This document shows, piece after piece, positions 31,278-40,716 of a stretch of DNA of 54,421 nucleotides. This stretch comes from CAYSYM01 sp964435115. GTDB lineage: Bacteria; Chloroflexota; UBA6077; CF-72. Where the stretch lies: positions 1 to 54,421 of the forward strand of contig CAYSYM010000023.1 of the NCBI GenBank assembly GCA_964435115.1, read 5' to 3'. Position numbers and translations under genes: made by a program. The notes under the pieces were generated by a model, which worked only from the letters and a program-made list of their open reading frames with translations, was not told the origin of the DNA and made no database searches. Within the stretch, counting starts at the first letter, position 1. Every line of letters starts with the position of its first letter.

Positions 31278-32873
31278 GTGAGCTTCGCGCCGTCGCACCC
31301 TTCCCGCCCCCGCCCGCTGATCCTGGTGATCCGGGATGGCTGGGGCGTCGCCGACGAGGCGCCTGAGGCCGCGAGGCGGCACGGCAACGCGGTGTTCCTG
31401 GCGAAGCTGCCCGTGCTCGACCACCTCCTGGCCACCTACCCGCACTGCCTCCTCCAGGCTTCGGGTGAGGCGGTGGGCCTGCCAGCGGGGCAGATGGGCA
31501 ACAGCGAGGTGGGCCACCAGAACCTGGGCGCGGGCCGGATCACCTGGCAGGACTACATGCGCATCAACCGCGCTATCCGCGACGGCAGTTTCTTCAAGAA
31601 CCCGGTGCTGCTGCAGCTCATGGGCGCCGTGCGGCGCGATGGGACCCGCCTACACCTCCTGGGACTCCTCTCCGACGGTGGGGTGCACAGCCACAACACG
31701 CACCTGTACGCGCTGCTAGAGATGGCGAGGCAGCAGGGGCTGCGGCCGGACCAGGTGATCGTCCACGCGATCACGGACGGTCGGGACACGCCGCCACGCA
31801 GCGGGGCCGGCTACCTGGCAGAGCTCGAGGCGGCGATCCGACACATCGGCGTGGGACGCATCGGGACGGTGATCGGCCGGTACTACAGCATGGACCGCGA
31901 TAACCGCTGGGAGCGCACGGGCCGGGCGTACCAGGCCTACGTGCTGGGAACGGGCAGGAAGGCGGTCAGCGGCGCGGCGGCCATCCAGACGAGCTACGAG
32001 GCCGACCGGAGTGACGAGTTCGTGGAGCCGACCACAATCGTCACGGGGGATGGCCTTCCGGTGGGGCGGGTCCAGGATGGCGACGCGGTCTTCTGCTTCA
32101 ACTTCCGCCCGGATCGCGCCCGGCAGATCTCGCGCTCCTTCACGCACACCGTGCCCGAGGGCACGCCGCCTGAGGCGTCGCAGCCACGGGTGAACGTCCA
32201 CTACGCCTGCATGACGGAGTACGACGCAACGATCCCGGCGCCGGTCGCCTTCCCGCCCGAGTCGGTGACCAACCCCCTCGGCGAGGTCGTGGCGGACGCC
32301 GGCCTCCACCAGCTCCGCATCGCGGAGACGGAGAAGTACGCCCACGTCACCTACTTCTTCAACGGCGGCCGGGAAGAGCCGTTCGCCCGGGAGGACCGCC
32401 TCCTCGTGCCCTCCCCCAAGGTGGCGACGTACGACCTCAAGCCGGAGATGAGCGCGCCCGAGGTCACCACTGAGCTGCTGCGGCGCCTGGCGGGCGAGCG
32501 CTCGCGGTACGACCTAGTGGTGCTGAACTTCGCCAACGCTGACATGGTCGGCCACACGGGTGTCCTTGGCGCCACCGTCCGGGCGCTGGAGGTGGTGGAT
32601 GGCTGCGTCGGCCGCATCGTCGACCGTGTGCGTGAGCTCGGGGGGATCACCCTGGTCACGGCCGACCACGGGAACGCGGAGCAGATGGTCGCCGACGATG
32701 GCACGCCGCTGACGGCGCACACGACAAACCCGGTCCACCTGATCCTGGTGGACGACCGCCACCCCCAGGCTCGGCTGCGCGCCGGGATCTTCGCCGACGT
32801 GGCGCCGACCATGCTCGAGCTGATGGACCTGCCGATACCCGGCGAGATGACGGGGCAGAGCCTCATCGAGTGA
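31278..32873 (+). CDS. gpmI: 2,3-bisphosphoglycerate-independent phosphoglycerate mutase
   Basis: A 531-residue manganese-dependent iPGM that interconverts 3- and 2-phosphoglycerate in glycolysis. LVIRDGWG starts the alkaline-phosphatase-like fold; the phosphoserine is Ser76 in GNSEVGHQNLG. HAITDGRDTPPRSG, GRYYSMDRDNRWERT, FNFRPDRARQIS, MVGHTG and VTADHGNAEQM supply the metal and substrate residues. Length is normal. GTG start. Confidence 0.95.
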   Translation: MSFAPSHPSRPRPLILVIRDGWGVADEAPEAARRHGNAVFLAKLPVLDHLLATYPHCLLQASGEAVGLPAGQMGNSEVGHQNLGAGRITWQDYMRINRAIRDGSFFKNPVLLQLMGAVRRDGTRLHLLGLLSDGGVHSHNTHLYALLEMARQQGLRPDQVIVHAITDGRDTPPRSGAGYLAELEAAIRHIGVGRIGTVIGRYYSMDRDNRWERTGRAYQAYVLGTGRKAVSGAAAIQTSYEADRSDEFVEPTTIVTGDGLPVGRVQDGDAVFCFNFRPDRARQISRSFTHTVPEGTPPEASQPRVNVHYACMTEYDATIPAPVAFPPESVTNPLGEVVADAGLHQLRIAETEKYAHVTYFFNGGREEPFAREDRLLVPSPKVATYDLKPEMSAPEVTTELLRRLAGERSRYDLVVLNFANADMVGHTGVLGATVRALEVVDGCVGRIVDRVRELGGITLVTADHGNAEQMVADDGTPLTAHTTNPVHLILVDDRHPQARLRAGIFADVAPTMLELMDLPIPGEMTGQSLIE

Positions 32874-32953
32874 GGGGTCGGGTGGTGGGTGGTGGGCGCG
32901 GTGTGGGCGGCCTCCGCGCTGACAGCTCCCAGTTGGTGGCTGTTCCGGGGGTG

Positions 32954-33622
32954 CTACTCGTCGTTGGGCGCCAGGCCGTGGCGGACCGCGTAGAGCGCCG
33001 CCTGGGTGCGATCCTGCAGGCCGAGCTTGCCCAGGATGTTGGAGACGTGGCCTTTCACCGTCCGCTCGCTCACCACGAGCGCGCGCGCGATCTCCTTGTT
33101 GCTCCGCCCCTGCGCCACCAGTTGTAGGACTTCCCGCTCACGCTCGGTGAGCTCGGAGGCCGCGTTCTGCTTGCGCGGCGCCGTGACCTGCTGCATGAGC
33201 CGCCGCGCCACCTCGGGGTGGAGCTGCGCCTGCCCGGCGTGGGCCCCGCGGATGGCGCGGACGAGGTCGGCGGACGCCACGTCCTTGAGCAGGTAGCTGG
33301 TGGCACCCGCTTTGATCGCCGGGACCACGCGCTCGTCGTCGACGTAGGAGGTGAGGACGATGACGTGGGTTTGTGGCCGGTGCTGCTTGATCGCCGCGGT
33401 GGCCTCCACGCCGTCCATCGTGGGCATGACCAGGTCCATGAGCACCACGTCTGGCTGCACCTCCTGGGCACGGCGCACCCCTTCGCGCCCGTCCTTGGCT
33501 TCGCCGACGATCTCGATATCCGGCTCGAGCTCCAGGTACGCGCGGAGGCCTTCGCGGACGACGCCGTGGTCGTCGACGATCAGGACGCGGATCGGGGGGC
33601 GGTCTGTCGCGGGTGCGGTCAC
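32954..33622 (-). CDS. NarL/LiaR-type response regulator
   Basis: A 222-residue regulator. The receiver domain has VDDHG at 17-20 and phosphoacceptor Asp63 in LMDLVMP, with Lys in LLKD. The C-terminal LuxR-type helix-turn-helix contains LTEREREVLQLVAQGRSNKE and ERTVKGHVSNILGKL. The GTG at 33622 overlaps the kinase stop (GTGA), so translation is coupled to the partner gene. It would be phosphorylated by the GAF kinase directly upstream. Confidence 0.92.
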   Translation of the reverse strand: MTAPATDRPPIRVLIVDDHGVVREGLRAYLELEPDIEIVGEAKDGREGVRRAQEVQPDVVLMDLVMPTMDGVEATAAIKQHRPQTHVIVLTSYVDDERVVPAIKAGATSYLLKDVASADLVRAIRGAHAGQAQLHPEVARRLMQQVTAPRKQNAASELTEREREVLQLVAQGRSNKEIARALVVSERTVKGHVSNILGKLGLQDRTQAALYAVRHGLAPNDE

Positions 33623-35862
33623 GGGCGGTGGGTCTCGACCGAGTCGGGCGGGATGGGCAGGTCGGCGCACACGCGCGCGCCGTGCCCAGGGGCGGTCTCC
33701 ACCCGGAACGTTCCCCTCAGGGCCTCAGCGCGCTCCCGCATGCTCGCCATCCCCATCGTGCGAAGCTTCGGCCGGCTGGCTGGATTGAACCCCACGCCGT
33801 CATCCTCTGTCCAGACCCGCAGCCAGCCCTGCTCGAACGTCACCCCCACGGTGGCGCGGGTGGCGCGCGCGTGCTTGATGACGTTGTTCAGGCTCTCCTG
33901 AGCGATGCGGAACGCCGCCTCTTCGACGGCGGACGGGAGGCGGCGTTCAGGCCCCTGGATCTGGAGCGTCACAGCCAGCCCTTCGCGACTGCGCAGCGCA
34001 GCGACGTGCTTCTTAAGCGCCGAGACGAGGCCTTCCTCCTGCAGCGCCGCTGGGCGTAGCTCGAAGATCAGCGCGCGCATCTCGGCCAGGGCACCCCGCC
34101 CCAACTCGTTCGCTCGCTCCAGCCGCTCGCGGGCCTTCGGCGGATCGCGGTCCCAGAGGCTGAGCGAAGCCTGGCAGAGCAGCGTCACGCTGAAGAGGCT
34201 CTGCGTCACCGAATCGTGCAGGTCGCGCGCCAGCCGGTTGCGCTCCCCGATTACGGCGTACTCGCGCGTCTGTTCGTACAGCCGGGCGTTCTCGATGGCC
34301 ACCGCCGCCTGGTTAGCGAAGAGCGTGGCTAGCTCGGCATCGCGTTCGGTGAACGGCTCTCCGCCGCGCTTGTTGTAGATGGAGATGACGCCGACCGTCC
34401 GCTGGCGGGTCTTCATGGGGACGCTCATAATCGTGCGCGTCTTGCCGAGCGCGATGCTCGCCCGGTAGCCGCGGGGGTCGTTCAGCGCGTCGCTGCTGCG
34501 CTGTGGGCGGTTAGTGCGCAGCGCCTCACCGGCGAAGGACCCTTCTACCGGGATGCGCGCGCCGCGCAGGGCTTCCGCAGACGGACCGACCACGGTGCGC
34601 AGCTCCAGGAACTGGCCGTTCTCCTCGAGCAGCGCCAGCCCGACGCCGCCGGCGTCGGTGAGTCGCTGGAGCTGCTGGCAGATCGCCTGCAACACACGGT
34701 CGAAGTCGTGCTCCTCGAGCAGCAGCGTGCCGAGCCGTTGGAGGCTGGTCACTTCGGCCAGCCGCTCGCGCACCTCGCCGTACAGGCGCGCGTTCTCGAT
34801 GGCGATGGCCACGTGGTCGGCCAGCAGCTCCAGGGTCTCGCGGTCCTGCTCGTTGAAGGTCCGCGACGGCTCGGAGTCGAACACGGCGAAGACGCCCGTC
34901 AACTGGCCCTGCCACCACACGGGAACCGCGATGCTGGCATGGACGCCCCGCAGCGGCGGCAGTGGGTCGCTCAGCTCCGTCGGGTAGTCGGCCACGAGCA
35001 CGGCCGCACGGCGCGCGAGGACGTGCCCGGTAATGCCTTGGCCCGGCCCGATCTCGAGGCCCACGAGCGCCGGGTCCATGCTGTGGACCGCCTGGATGTG
35101 CGCCACCCCGCCAGCATCGACCAGGCTAATGCTGCCGTTCGTAGCGTGCAGCAGCTCGACGGCACTGCCGACCACCCGTTCCAGCAGGCTGTCCAGGTCC
35201 AGCTCCGAGGAGAGGTCGGCCACGACGCGGCGGAGCGCCTCGCGGCGGCGCAGCTCGCGCTGGGTCTGCTCGTAGAAGCGGGCATTCTGGATCGCGCGAG
35301 CGGCTTCATCGGCGACCGCGCTGAAGTGGGCGTGGGTCGCGTCGTCCGGCTCGCCGGGCAGACGGCCGTAGGCCACGAGGACGCCTAGGAACTCGTCGCG
35401 CGCGACGAGTGGCGCCGCGACGACCCGCCGGACACCTGCGGAGCCCAGGACAGCGCGCACGGCCTGCAGAGAGTGGTCGCGCTGAAGGTCAGCCACGCAG
35501 AGCGTTCCGCGCACCTGCGCCGCGAGCGCCAGCTCGCTCGACCCGGTGGGACCCGCCCGGCGTGTGGCCGCCTGCCACGCCACGGCGAACGTCTCCGGCA
35601 GTCCCCAGGTCCCGCATGGGCCGACGGATTCTAGGTCGGCCCTACCCAGCAGGACCGCGGCCGCGTCGGCGTGGGCGGTGGCCGCGACTTCGCGGGGGAT
35701 CAGCGCCAGCAGCGCCTTCAGGCTCAGCTCGGCGTTCACCTGGCGCCCGAACGCCAGCAGCGCGCGTAGCGCGTGGTTGTCCCGCTCCAGCCAGGCGGCG
35801 TGCGCCTCCAGGTCACTCAGGGCATGGAGATCATGGGCGCGGGGTTCGGGCGAAGCGGCCAT
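33619..35862 (-). CDS. multi-GAF sensor histidine kinase, HisKA_3 type
   Basis: A 747-residue soluble sensor kinase. Three GAF domains fill about residues 20-200, 205-365 and 370-525. The dimerisation domain has RLARDLHDSVTQ with His549, then the HATPase domain with RIAQESLNNVIKHA (N box) and EDDGVGFN (G1). GMASMRERAEALRG closes the lid. The absence of membrane segments implies an intracellular signal such as a gas, redox or small ligand. It forms an operon with the LiaR-type regulator, as in NarXL/LiaSR-like pairs. Confidence 0.9.
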   Translation of the reverse strand: MAASPEPRAHDLHALSDLEAHAAWLERDNHALRALLAFGRQVNAELSLKALLALIPREVAATAHADAAAVLLGRADLESVGPCGTWGLPETFAVAWQAATRRAGPTGSSELALAAQVRGTLCVADLQRDHSLQAVRAVLGSAGVRRVVAAPLVARDEFLGVLVAYGRLPGEPDDATHAHFSAVADEAARAIQNARFYEQTQRELRRREALRRVVADLSSELDLDSLLERVVGSAVELLHATNGSISLVDAGGVAHIQAVHSMDPALVGLEIGPGQGITGHVLARRAAVLVADYPTELSDPLPPLRGVHASIAVPVWWQGQLTGVFAVFDSEPSRTFNEQDRETLELLADHVAIAIENARLYGEVRERLAEVTSLQRLGTLLLEEHDFDRVLQAICQQLQRLTDAGGVGLALLEENGQFLELRTVVGPSAEALRGARIPVEGSFAGEALRTNRPQRSSDALNDPRGYRASIALGKTRTIMSVPMKTRQRTVGVISIYNKRGGEPFTERDAELATLFANQAAVAIENARLYEQTREYAVIGERNRLARDLHDSVTQSLFSVTLLCQASLSLWDRDPPKARERLERANELGRGALAEMRALIFELRPAALQEEGLVSALKKHVAALRSREGLAVTLQIQGPERRLPSAVEEAAFRIAQESLNNVIKHARATRATVGVTFEQGWLRVWTEDDGVGFNPASRPKLRTMGMASMRERAEALRGTFRVETAPGHGARVCADLPIPPDSVETHRP

Positions 35863-36104
35863 CCAGGGTGAGCGTGACCACGGCGACGTGGCCTGCGACG
35901 GCTAATTCTCGGTGTCGGTGTCTCCCCGGTGCCAGTTAGTGCCCTGCCCGCGGCGCGCCGATCGCCCGGCTGGCTGGCCCGAACGCCGCCGGCGAGACCG
36001 GCCCAAGGTACGGCTCGCCGGCGTGTCGAGCGAACGGTCCCGGCCAGCGCCGGGTTCCGCAGAATGGCGCGGGGGCGGAACGTCCCCAGGCACGGCGAGG
36101 AGTG

Positions 36105-36563
36105 ATGGACGGTAGGAACGCGCGCGCCTCACGCCGCCCGAGGCGGGAGACGACCGTGCTCGTCGCGGTGGACGCCGCGAGGGTCCGCGAGGCGCTCGTG
36201 GCGATGATTGGCGCAGTGGACGGGTTCCGCGTGGTCGCGACCGTGGCGAGCGACGAGCAGGCAGTGCGCCAGGCGCGCCGGCTCCGTCCCACCCTGGCAC
36301 TCATCGACCAGGACCTCCCGGCCTGCGGTGGCGCCTGGGCCGTGCAGACCCTGCGCGACGAGCAGCTCGTGCAGGCGATCGTGGCGATCGGCCTGCGGGC
36401 TGATGGCAGCACGCGGGAGCGGGCCCGGGCCGCCGGGGCCCGGGCCTACGTCCAGACCGGCGCCTCTCCGGACGACCTGCTGGCGGCGCTGCGAGTCGCC
36501 CTGCAGCCTGCGCGCCGCCAGGCACCGGTGGCGCCCTCGCCCGGCCTCTCCAGGGCGGTCTAG
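36105..36563 (+). CDS. degenerate stand-alone receiver-domain protein
   Basis: A 152-residue protein with one receiver domain and no output domain. The likely phosphoacceptor is Asp68 in LIDQDLP, but the acidic pocket is reduced (VAVDAARV in place of a DD pair) and the conserved lysine is Gln117 in YVQTGA. The start is the ATG after GAGGAGTG; a GTG at 36102 is adjacent. It is divergent to the GAF kinase gene and overlaps the end of the DUF192 gene by 4 bp, tail to tail. Possibly a phosphate sink or a constitutive partner. Confidence 0.7.
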   Translation: MDGRNARASRRPRRETTVLVAVDAARVREALVAMIGAVDGFRVVATVASDEQAVRQARRLRPTLALIDQDLPACGGAWAVQTLRDEQLVQAIVAIGLRADGSTRERARAAGARAYVQTGASPDDLLAALRVALQPARRQAPVAPSPGLSRAV

Positions 36564-37102
36564 CCGCCCGCGTTCGTCCCCAGGCACAGGCGCACGCGCT
36601 GCCCCACGCCGACGCCATTGGCCTCGAACCAGCCCTGGTTCGCCTCGATGGCGTACCAGTACGGTGCCGACGGCGTATGCACCTCGTCGGAGAGCGGCTG
36701 CATGTCCTGGATGTCGACGATCGTCCCGTCGCGGTCGAGCCAGGCGATCGAGAGCGGGATGGACGTATTGCGCATCCAGAAGCCCGCCCGGCTCGGCTGC
36801 TGGAACTCGAAAAGCATGCCGGTGTCCCAGGGCAATGACTCGCGGAACATCAGCCCCAGCGCTCGCTCGTCGGGCGTACGCGCCAGCTCCAGCCCCAGGC
36901 GCGGCCGTGTCTCGATCTCCACCTCGGCGAAGGGGCGGTCTTCGCACGTCGCCGCGGGCACTGCGTCTGGGTTGGCGGGCGTAGCCGGGCGCGGCGCGCA
37001 GGCGAGCGCCGCACCGCTCAGGAGAAGCCACCCCAGCCCGGCGAGCACAACGGCGATGACGCGGCGACCGGTGGAAGTGCGCGGGGGACGGGCTCGGAGC
37101 AT
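36560..37102 (-). CDS. DUF192 exported protein
   Basis: A 180-residue protein. A signal sequence or anchor spans about 13-35 (VIAVVLAGLGWLLLSGAALACA) and may be lipoprotein-like, with Cys35 in ALAC. The DUF192 domain follows (about 60-178): GLMFRESLPWDTGMLFEF, then GFWMRNTSIPLSIAWLDRDG and VDIQDMQP. A conserved surface pocket in this family has unknown ligand. Length is normal. It ends 4 bp inside the end of the receiver gene, on the opposite strand. Confidence 0.88.
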   Translation of the reverse strand: MLRARPPRTSTGRRVIAVVLAGLGWLLLSGAALACAPRPATPANPDAVPAATCEDRPFAEVEIETRPRLGLELARTPDERALGLMFRESLPWDTGMLFEFQQPSRAGFWMRNTSIPLSIAWLDRDGTIVDIQDMQPLSDEVHTPSAPYWYAIEANQGWFEANGVGVGQRVRLCLGTNAGG

Positions 37103-37301
37103 CCTGCCTGGATGCTAGCGGATGGACCGCGCCTGGTCCCAGGGCCGGGAGTGACGGGGGGCAGCGGGCCAGCCCGAGCCGGCGTGAGGGCGGAAGGGCC
37201 GGCGCGAGCAGCCGCGGCGCTGGCACGCCGTGTGCATGGTAGACCGGTGCGCATCCGCACCCGGGTCCGATCAGTGCGGGTCGCAGGGAGGACGCATATC
37301 T

Positions 37302-37856
37302 ATGCTCACACGGGTGCCGGTGGTGCTGCTAGCCCTCGCACTGGGGGCGGCCGCCGCCATCCTCGGGCTCGTCCCCGACCAGTTGCTGGCGACCGGCGAA
37401 GCAGCCCTCGGGACCGTGCGGTCGCTGGAGGCAGGCACGCGCACCACGATCGCCATCGTGCTGGCGGCGCTGGCCGGGGTGCTGCTGGTGCTGGCGCTGT
37501 GGCCGCAGCGGCGGCAGGTCGTCCGCGCCGGTTTTGACGGAGGGATGCTGGAGTACGACGGCGACACCGTCGCCCGACTCCTCGAGCGCCACGTGGCCCG
37601 CCTGGAGGGCGTCCGGGGCGCCCGGGTGAGCACGCGGACACGCCAGGAGAAGGTGGACGTGCTGCTCCGGGTGGCGACCGCAGACGGCTTCGAGCCGCGT
37701 GAGGTCGGCCGACGGGCGGCGTCCGAGGTCCGGGAGAAGGTCGAGCGCGGCTTCGGGCTGTCGCTCGGCCAGCTGCGCCTGGTGGTCGCGCCCGCCCCCG
37801 GCACGGCGGTGGCTCCCGCCGCTGCTCCAACCGAGGGCGGCCGACTGGCGGCTTGA
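37302..37856 (+). CDS. AmaP-like alkaline-shock membrane anchor
   Basis: A 184-residue protein. Two membrane helices (about 5-25 and 46-66) flank a short outer loop, then a cytosolic domain with VARLEGVRGARVSTRTRQ and EKVERGFGLSLGQLRLV. This layout and the domain resemble AmaP, which anchors Asp23-family proteins to the membrane; no Asp23 homologue lies nearby. GGGAGG precedes the ATG. A Pro/Ala tail ends it. Confidence 0.75.
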   Translation: MLTRVPVVLLALALGAAAAILGLVPDQLLATGEAALGTVRSLEAGTRTTIAIVLAALAGVLLVLALWPQRRQVVRAGFDGGMLEYDGDTVARLLERHVARLEGVRGARVSTRTRQEKVDVLLRVATADGFEPREVGRRAASEVREKVERGFGLSLGQLRLVVAPAPGTAVAPAAAPTEGGRLAA

Positions 37857-38399
37857 GGGCCTCCCGTGGGCCTGGTGCTGACGGGGCCAGTCGCCCTGTT
37901 TCCGGCGCCAGGCAGGCCCTGCCGCTGTAGCTAGCGTCCCCGTTCTCGCCACCGTCGAGCCACCCCGCCGGCTCCGCCCTCTCGCAGCGAGAGGAGGTTC
38001 GGCGCGCCGCCGCACCGCCCGCAGGAAGCGGGGGCTGCAGCGCCCGTGGTTCACACGCTGTCCCCCGGACACTGGCCCAGCGTGGCTCGATGCGTGCACG
38101 CCTGAGTCCGGCTCGTGCACATTGGTCCGAGTCTGAGCAGATGCCCGTCGCACGGGGTGGTTCGCTTGTTCGGCGCGGGGCCTGTCATCCGGAGCGGCCG
38201 GGTGCGTCGGTGCGCTCACCATGCGCGAGCAACGCGCCCGGCCGCAGGCGGCACGGCCCTGGCCCGTCGCCCGCGCTCGCATGAGCCACGGGTGCGGCGT
38301 GGTATCCTGGGCCGTCGCGTCCCTCTACGCCGGGAGGCCAGGCCCATAGGAACCCAGGGTGAGACAGGCTTGGGAGCAGGCGCTGCGAGGAAGCTGTCA
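37857..38399. other. 543-bp spacer without a clear gene
   Basis: Between the AmaP-like gene and the large kinase gene. It holds a perfect 17-bp palindrome (arms CCTCTCGC, centre A) at 37978-37994 and a TATCCT at 38303-38308 that could be the -10 box of the kinase gene. Long frames here are low-complexity and lack ribosome binding sites. Confidence 0.5.
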
Positions 38400-40709
38400 A
38401 TGCCGCTGAACCCTTTGGGCCACAGTCCGGCTGCGGGCACCACACTCCTGTTCCGGTTCCTGCTGGCCGGGCTCGCGACGCTAGCTGTGGCGGTCGAGGG
38501 GCAGCTCGGCGACGCCCGTCTGGCGGCTCTGGGCGCGACGTACGTGGTCGCCGCCAGCCTGTCCTGGTGGCTCGCCTCGCGGGGGACCTGGCCGTGGGTG
38601 AGCACGGCGATGGCGCTCGCCGACGCCGGCGTGGTGGCCGGGCTCCTGTGGCTCGTGCCCCCCACCACGCTGCCGCTGTGGAGCCTGTTCCTCTTCCCGC
38701 TCGCGACGGCGGCGGCCATCGGTCCGCTCCCGGCCGCCACCGTCGCTGCGCTCGGCAGCATCAGTGCCCTGGCGATCGCGTGGGCGCGCACCGGCACATT
38801 CGGGGTAGACACCGCCTGGCCGGCGGCGCTGCTGGCCGCCGCGGCCCTGGTCCTCGTGCGCCTGGCGAGCCGCTGGCGAGCGGAGCAGCAGGAGCGGCGG
38901 GCCTGGCAGGAGGTGGCGGCCGCCGCGCGTGGGCTCGCCGGGCGTGACGGGGAGCCTCAGGACGTCGGTACGCGCGTGGCCGAGCGCGCCCGGCGGCTCG
39001 TCCATGCCGCGGGTGCGACCGTGTGGTGGTGCGACGCCGGCGGCCGGCGGCTGGCGGACGGCCCGCGAGCAGGCGCCTGGCCCGAGCACCTCCACCCCCC
39101 GGCGGAGCTCCCCGTCGGCGCGGCGCGCGAGCTCGAGCGTGGCCCGGCCGCCCTCGCCACCCTCGAGACCGCCGCCGGCGTGCAGACCGGCGAGGTGGTC
39201 GCCTTGCGGCACGCCGGGCGCTGGCTCGGGCTCCTGGCCCTCACCTGGGCCACCACGCACCCGGACCGGGCGGCCCAGCGTGCCCGGCTGCGTCTCTTCG
39301 CGCCGTGGGCGGCGGACGCCCTCGCCCAGGCCCAGGCCCGCGCCGCTGCTCACGAGCGTCTACGTCGCGAACACGTGCTCCGCCAGGCAGCCACAGCTCT
39401 CGCCGCCACCCTCGAGCCGCCCGTCGTGTACGAGGCGGCGCTCCACGCGGCACGCACCTCGCTCCGCGCCAGCACGGCCGTGGTCGTCCCATCGACAGGA
39501 CAGAGGCTGGCCGGGGACGCCACCCGCGCGCCTGCTGCGCTGCCGCTCGGGGCCGCCGCCGGCGACAGCCCCGAGCGGACGGACGGGAGCGCCGCGCCGT
39601 TCACGCTGGCGCTCGCCGATGACCTGGTGCTGCTGATCGAGCGCTCCACGCCGCCCCTGGATGCCGAGGAGCGCGCCTGGCTGGCGGAGCTGGCGGCCGC
39701 AGTCAGGCAGGCACTGGACCGCTGCGCGGCCCACGCCGCGCTCAAGCGCGATGCGTTGTGTCTGGGAGGCGCGCTGGAGGAGCTGCCGGCGCCGGCCGGC
39801 CTGTGGGACGGGGAGGGGCGGCTCCTGGTCGCCAACGCCGCCTACCGGGCGCTCGGCGGCGTGGCGTCGGCCGCCCCACCGCGGCCGGACGCACGCGAGG
39901 AGGAGCTGGCCCTGAGTGAGCCGGCGCGCACGTTCATGGCGACCACGCTCCCCATTGCCGAGGGGCAGTACGTCCTGCGGTACCTGCGCGAGGTGACCCG
40001 CGAGCGCGAGGCGTTGCGGGCGAAGGACCAGCTCATCGCCCTGGTGGGCCACGAGCTGCGGACGCCGCTCACCTCCATCTACGGCTACAGCCAGATGATG
40101 GCCCGCCAGCTTGGGGTGGTCCAGCAGCAGGTCGGTCAGCTCAACGCCCTCATCCGCGACTTCATGGACGCTGCCCGGCTGGAGAGCGGTGACCTGCCGC
40201 TGGCTCGCGAGCGGGTGCAGGTGGCCGAGCTGGTGCACGCCACGGCCGAACGATTCCAGGGCGCCCACGAGGGGCACCGGCTTCACCTGGAGCTGGCCGA
40301 GGACCTCCCGTCGGTCGAGGGTGACCCGATCCGCCTCGGGCAGGTGCTGGATAACCTGCTGAGCAATGCCGCCAAGTACAGCCCAGCGGGGAGCGAGATC
40401 GTGCTCGCCGTGCGGCTCGAGGGTGGCGAGGTGCTGCTCGCCGTGCAGGACGAGGGGGCGGGGATCCCACCCGAGCACCTGCCGCACATATTCGACCGCT
40501 TCTACCGGGTGCCGGGCGAAAGCACCGAGCGAGTGGAGGGGTATGGTCTCGGCCTGTCGATCGTGCGGGACCTGGTGGTGGGGCATGGCGGGCGGATCTG
40601 GGCCGAGAGCGCCGGGGAGGGAAAGGGCAGCACCTTCTGCGTGGCGCTGCCCGCGGCGCCCCACGCGACAACGCCGGCCGCGGAGGTGGCGGGCGCGGCC
40701 GGTGGCTGA
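38400..40709 (+). CDS. membrane sensor histidine kinase with GAF and PAS-like regions
   Basis: A 769-residue kinase. Residues about 12-150 hold five or six membrane helices forming a MASE-like input. Two GAF-like domains (about 165-310 and 320-460) and a PAS-like segment (about 480-535) follow. The DHp box is VGHELRTPLTSIYGYSQ with His551; the ATPase domain has LDNLLSNAAKYSPAG (N box), QDEGAGIPPEHL (G1) and YGLGLSIVRDLVVGHGG (G2). The ATG is the best start after an open upstream frame. No response regulator is adjacent; corA follows convergently after 7 bp. Confidence 0.88.
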   Translation: MPLNPLGHSPAAGTTLLFRFLLAGLATLAVAVEGQLGDARLAALGATYVVAASLSWWLASRGTWPWVSTAMALADAGVVAGLLWLVPPTTLPLWSLFLFPLATAAAIGPLPAATVAALGSISALAIAWARTGTFGVDTAWPAALLAAAALVLVRLASRWRAEQQERRAWQEVAAAARGLAGRDGEPQDVGTRVAERARRLVHAAGATVWWCDAGGRRLADGPRAGAWPEHLHPPAELPVGAARELERGPAALATLETAAGVQTGEVVALRHAGRWLGLLALTWATTHPDRAAQRARLRLFAPWAADALAQAQARAAAHERLRREHVLRQAATALAATLEPPVVYEAALHAARTSLRASTAVVVPSTGQRLAGDATRAPAALPLGAAAGDSPERTDGSAAPFTLALADDLVLLIERSTPPLDAEERAWLAELAAAVRQALDRCAAHAALKRDALCLGGALEELPAPAGLWDGEGRLLVANAAYRALGGVASAAPPRPDAREEELALSEPARTFMATTLPIAEGQYVLRYLREVTREREALRAKDQLIALVGHELRTPLTSIYGYSQMMARQLGVVQQQVGQLNALIRDFMDAARLESGDLPLARERVQVAELVHATAERFQGAHEGHRLHLELAEDLPSVEGDPIRLGQVLDNLLSNAAKYSPAGSEIVLAVRLEGGEVLLAVQDEGAGIPPEHLPHIFDRFYRVPGESTERVEGYGLGLSIVRDLVVGHGGRIWAESAGEGKGSTFCVALPAAPHATTPAAEVAGAAGG

Positions 40710-40716
40710 GCGGCCC

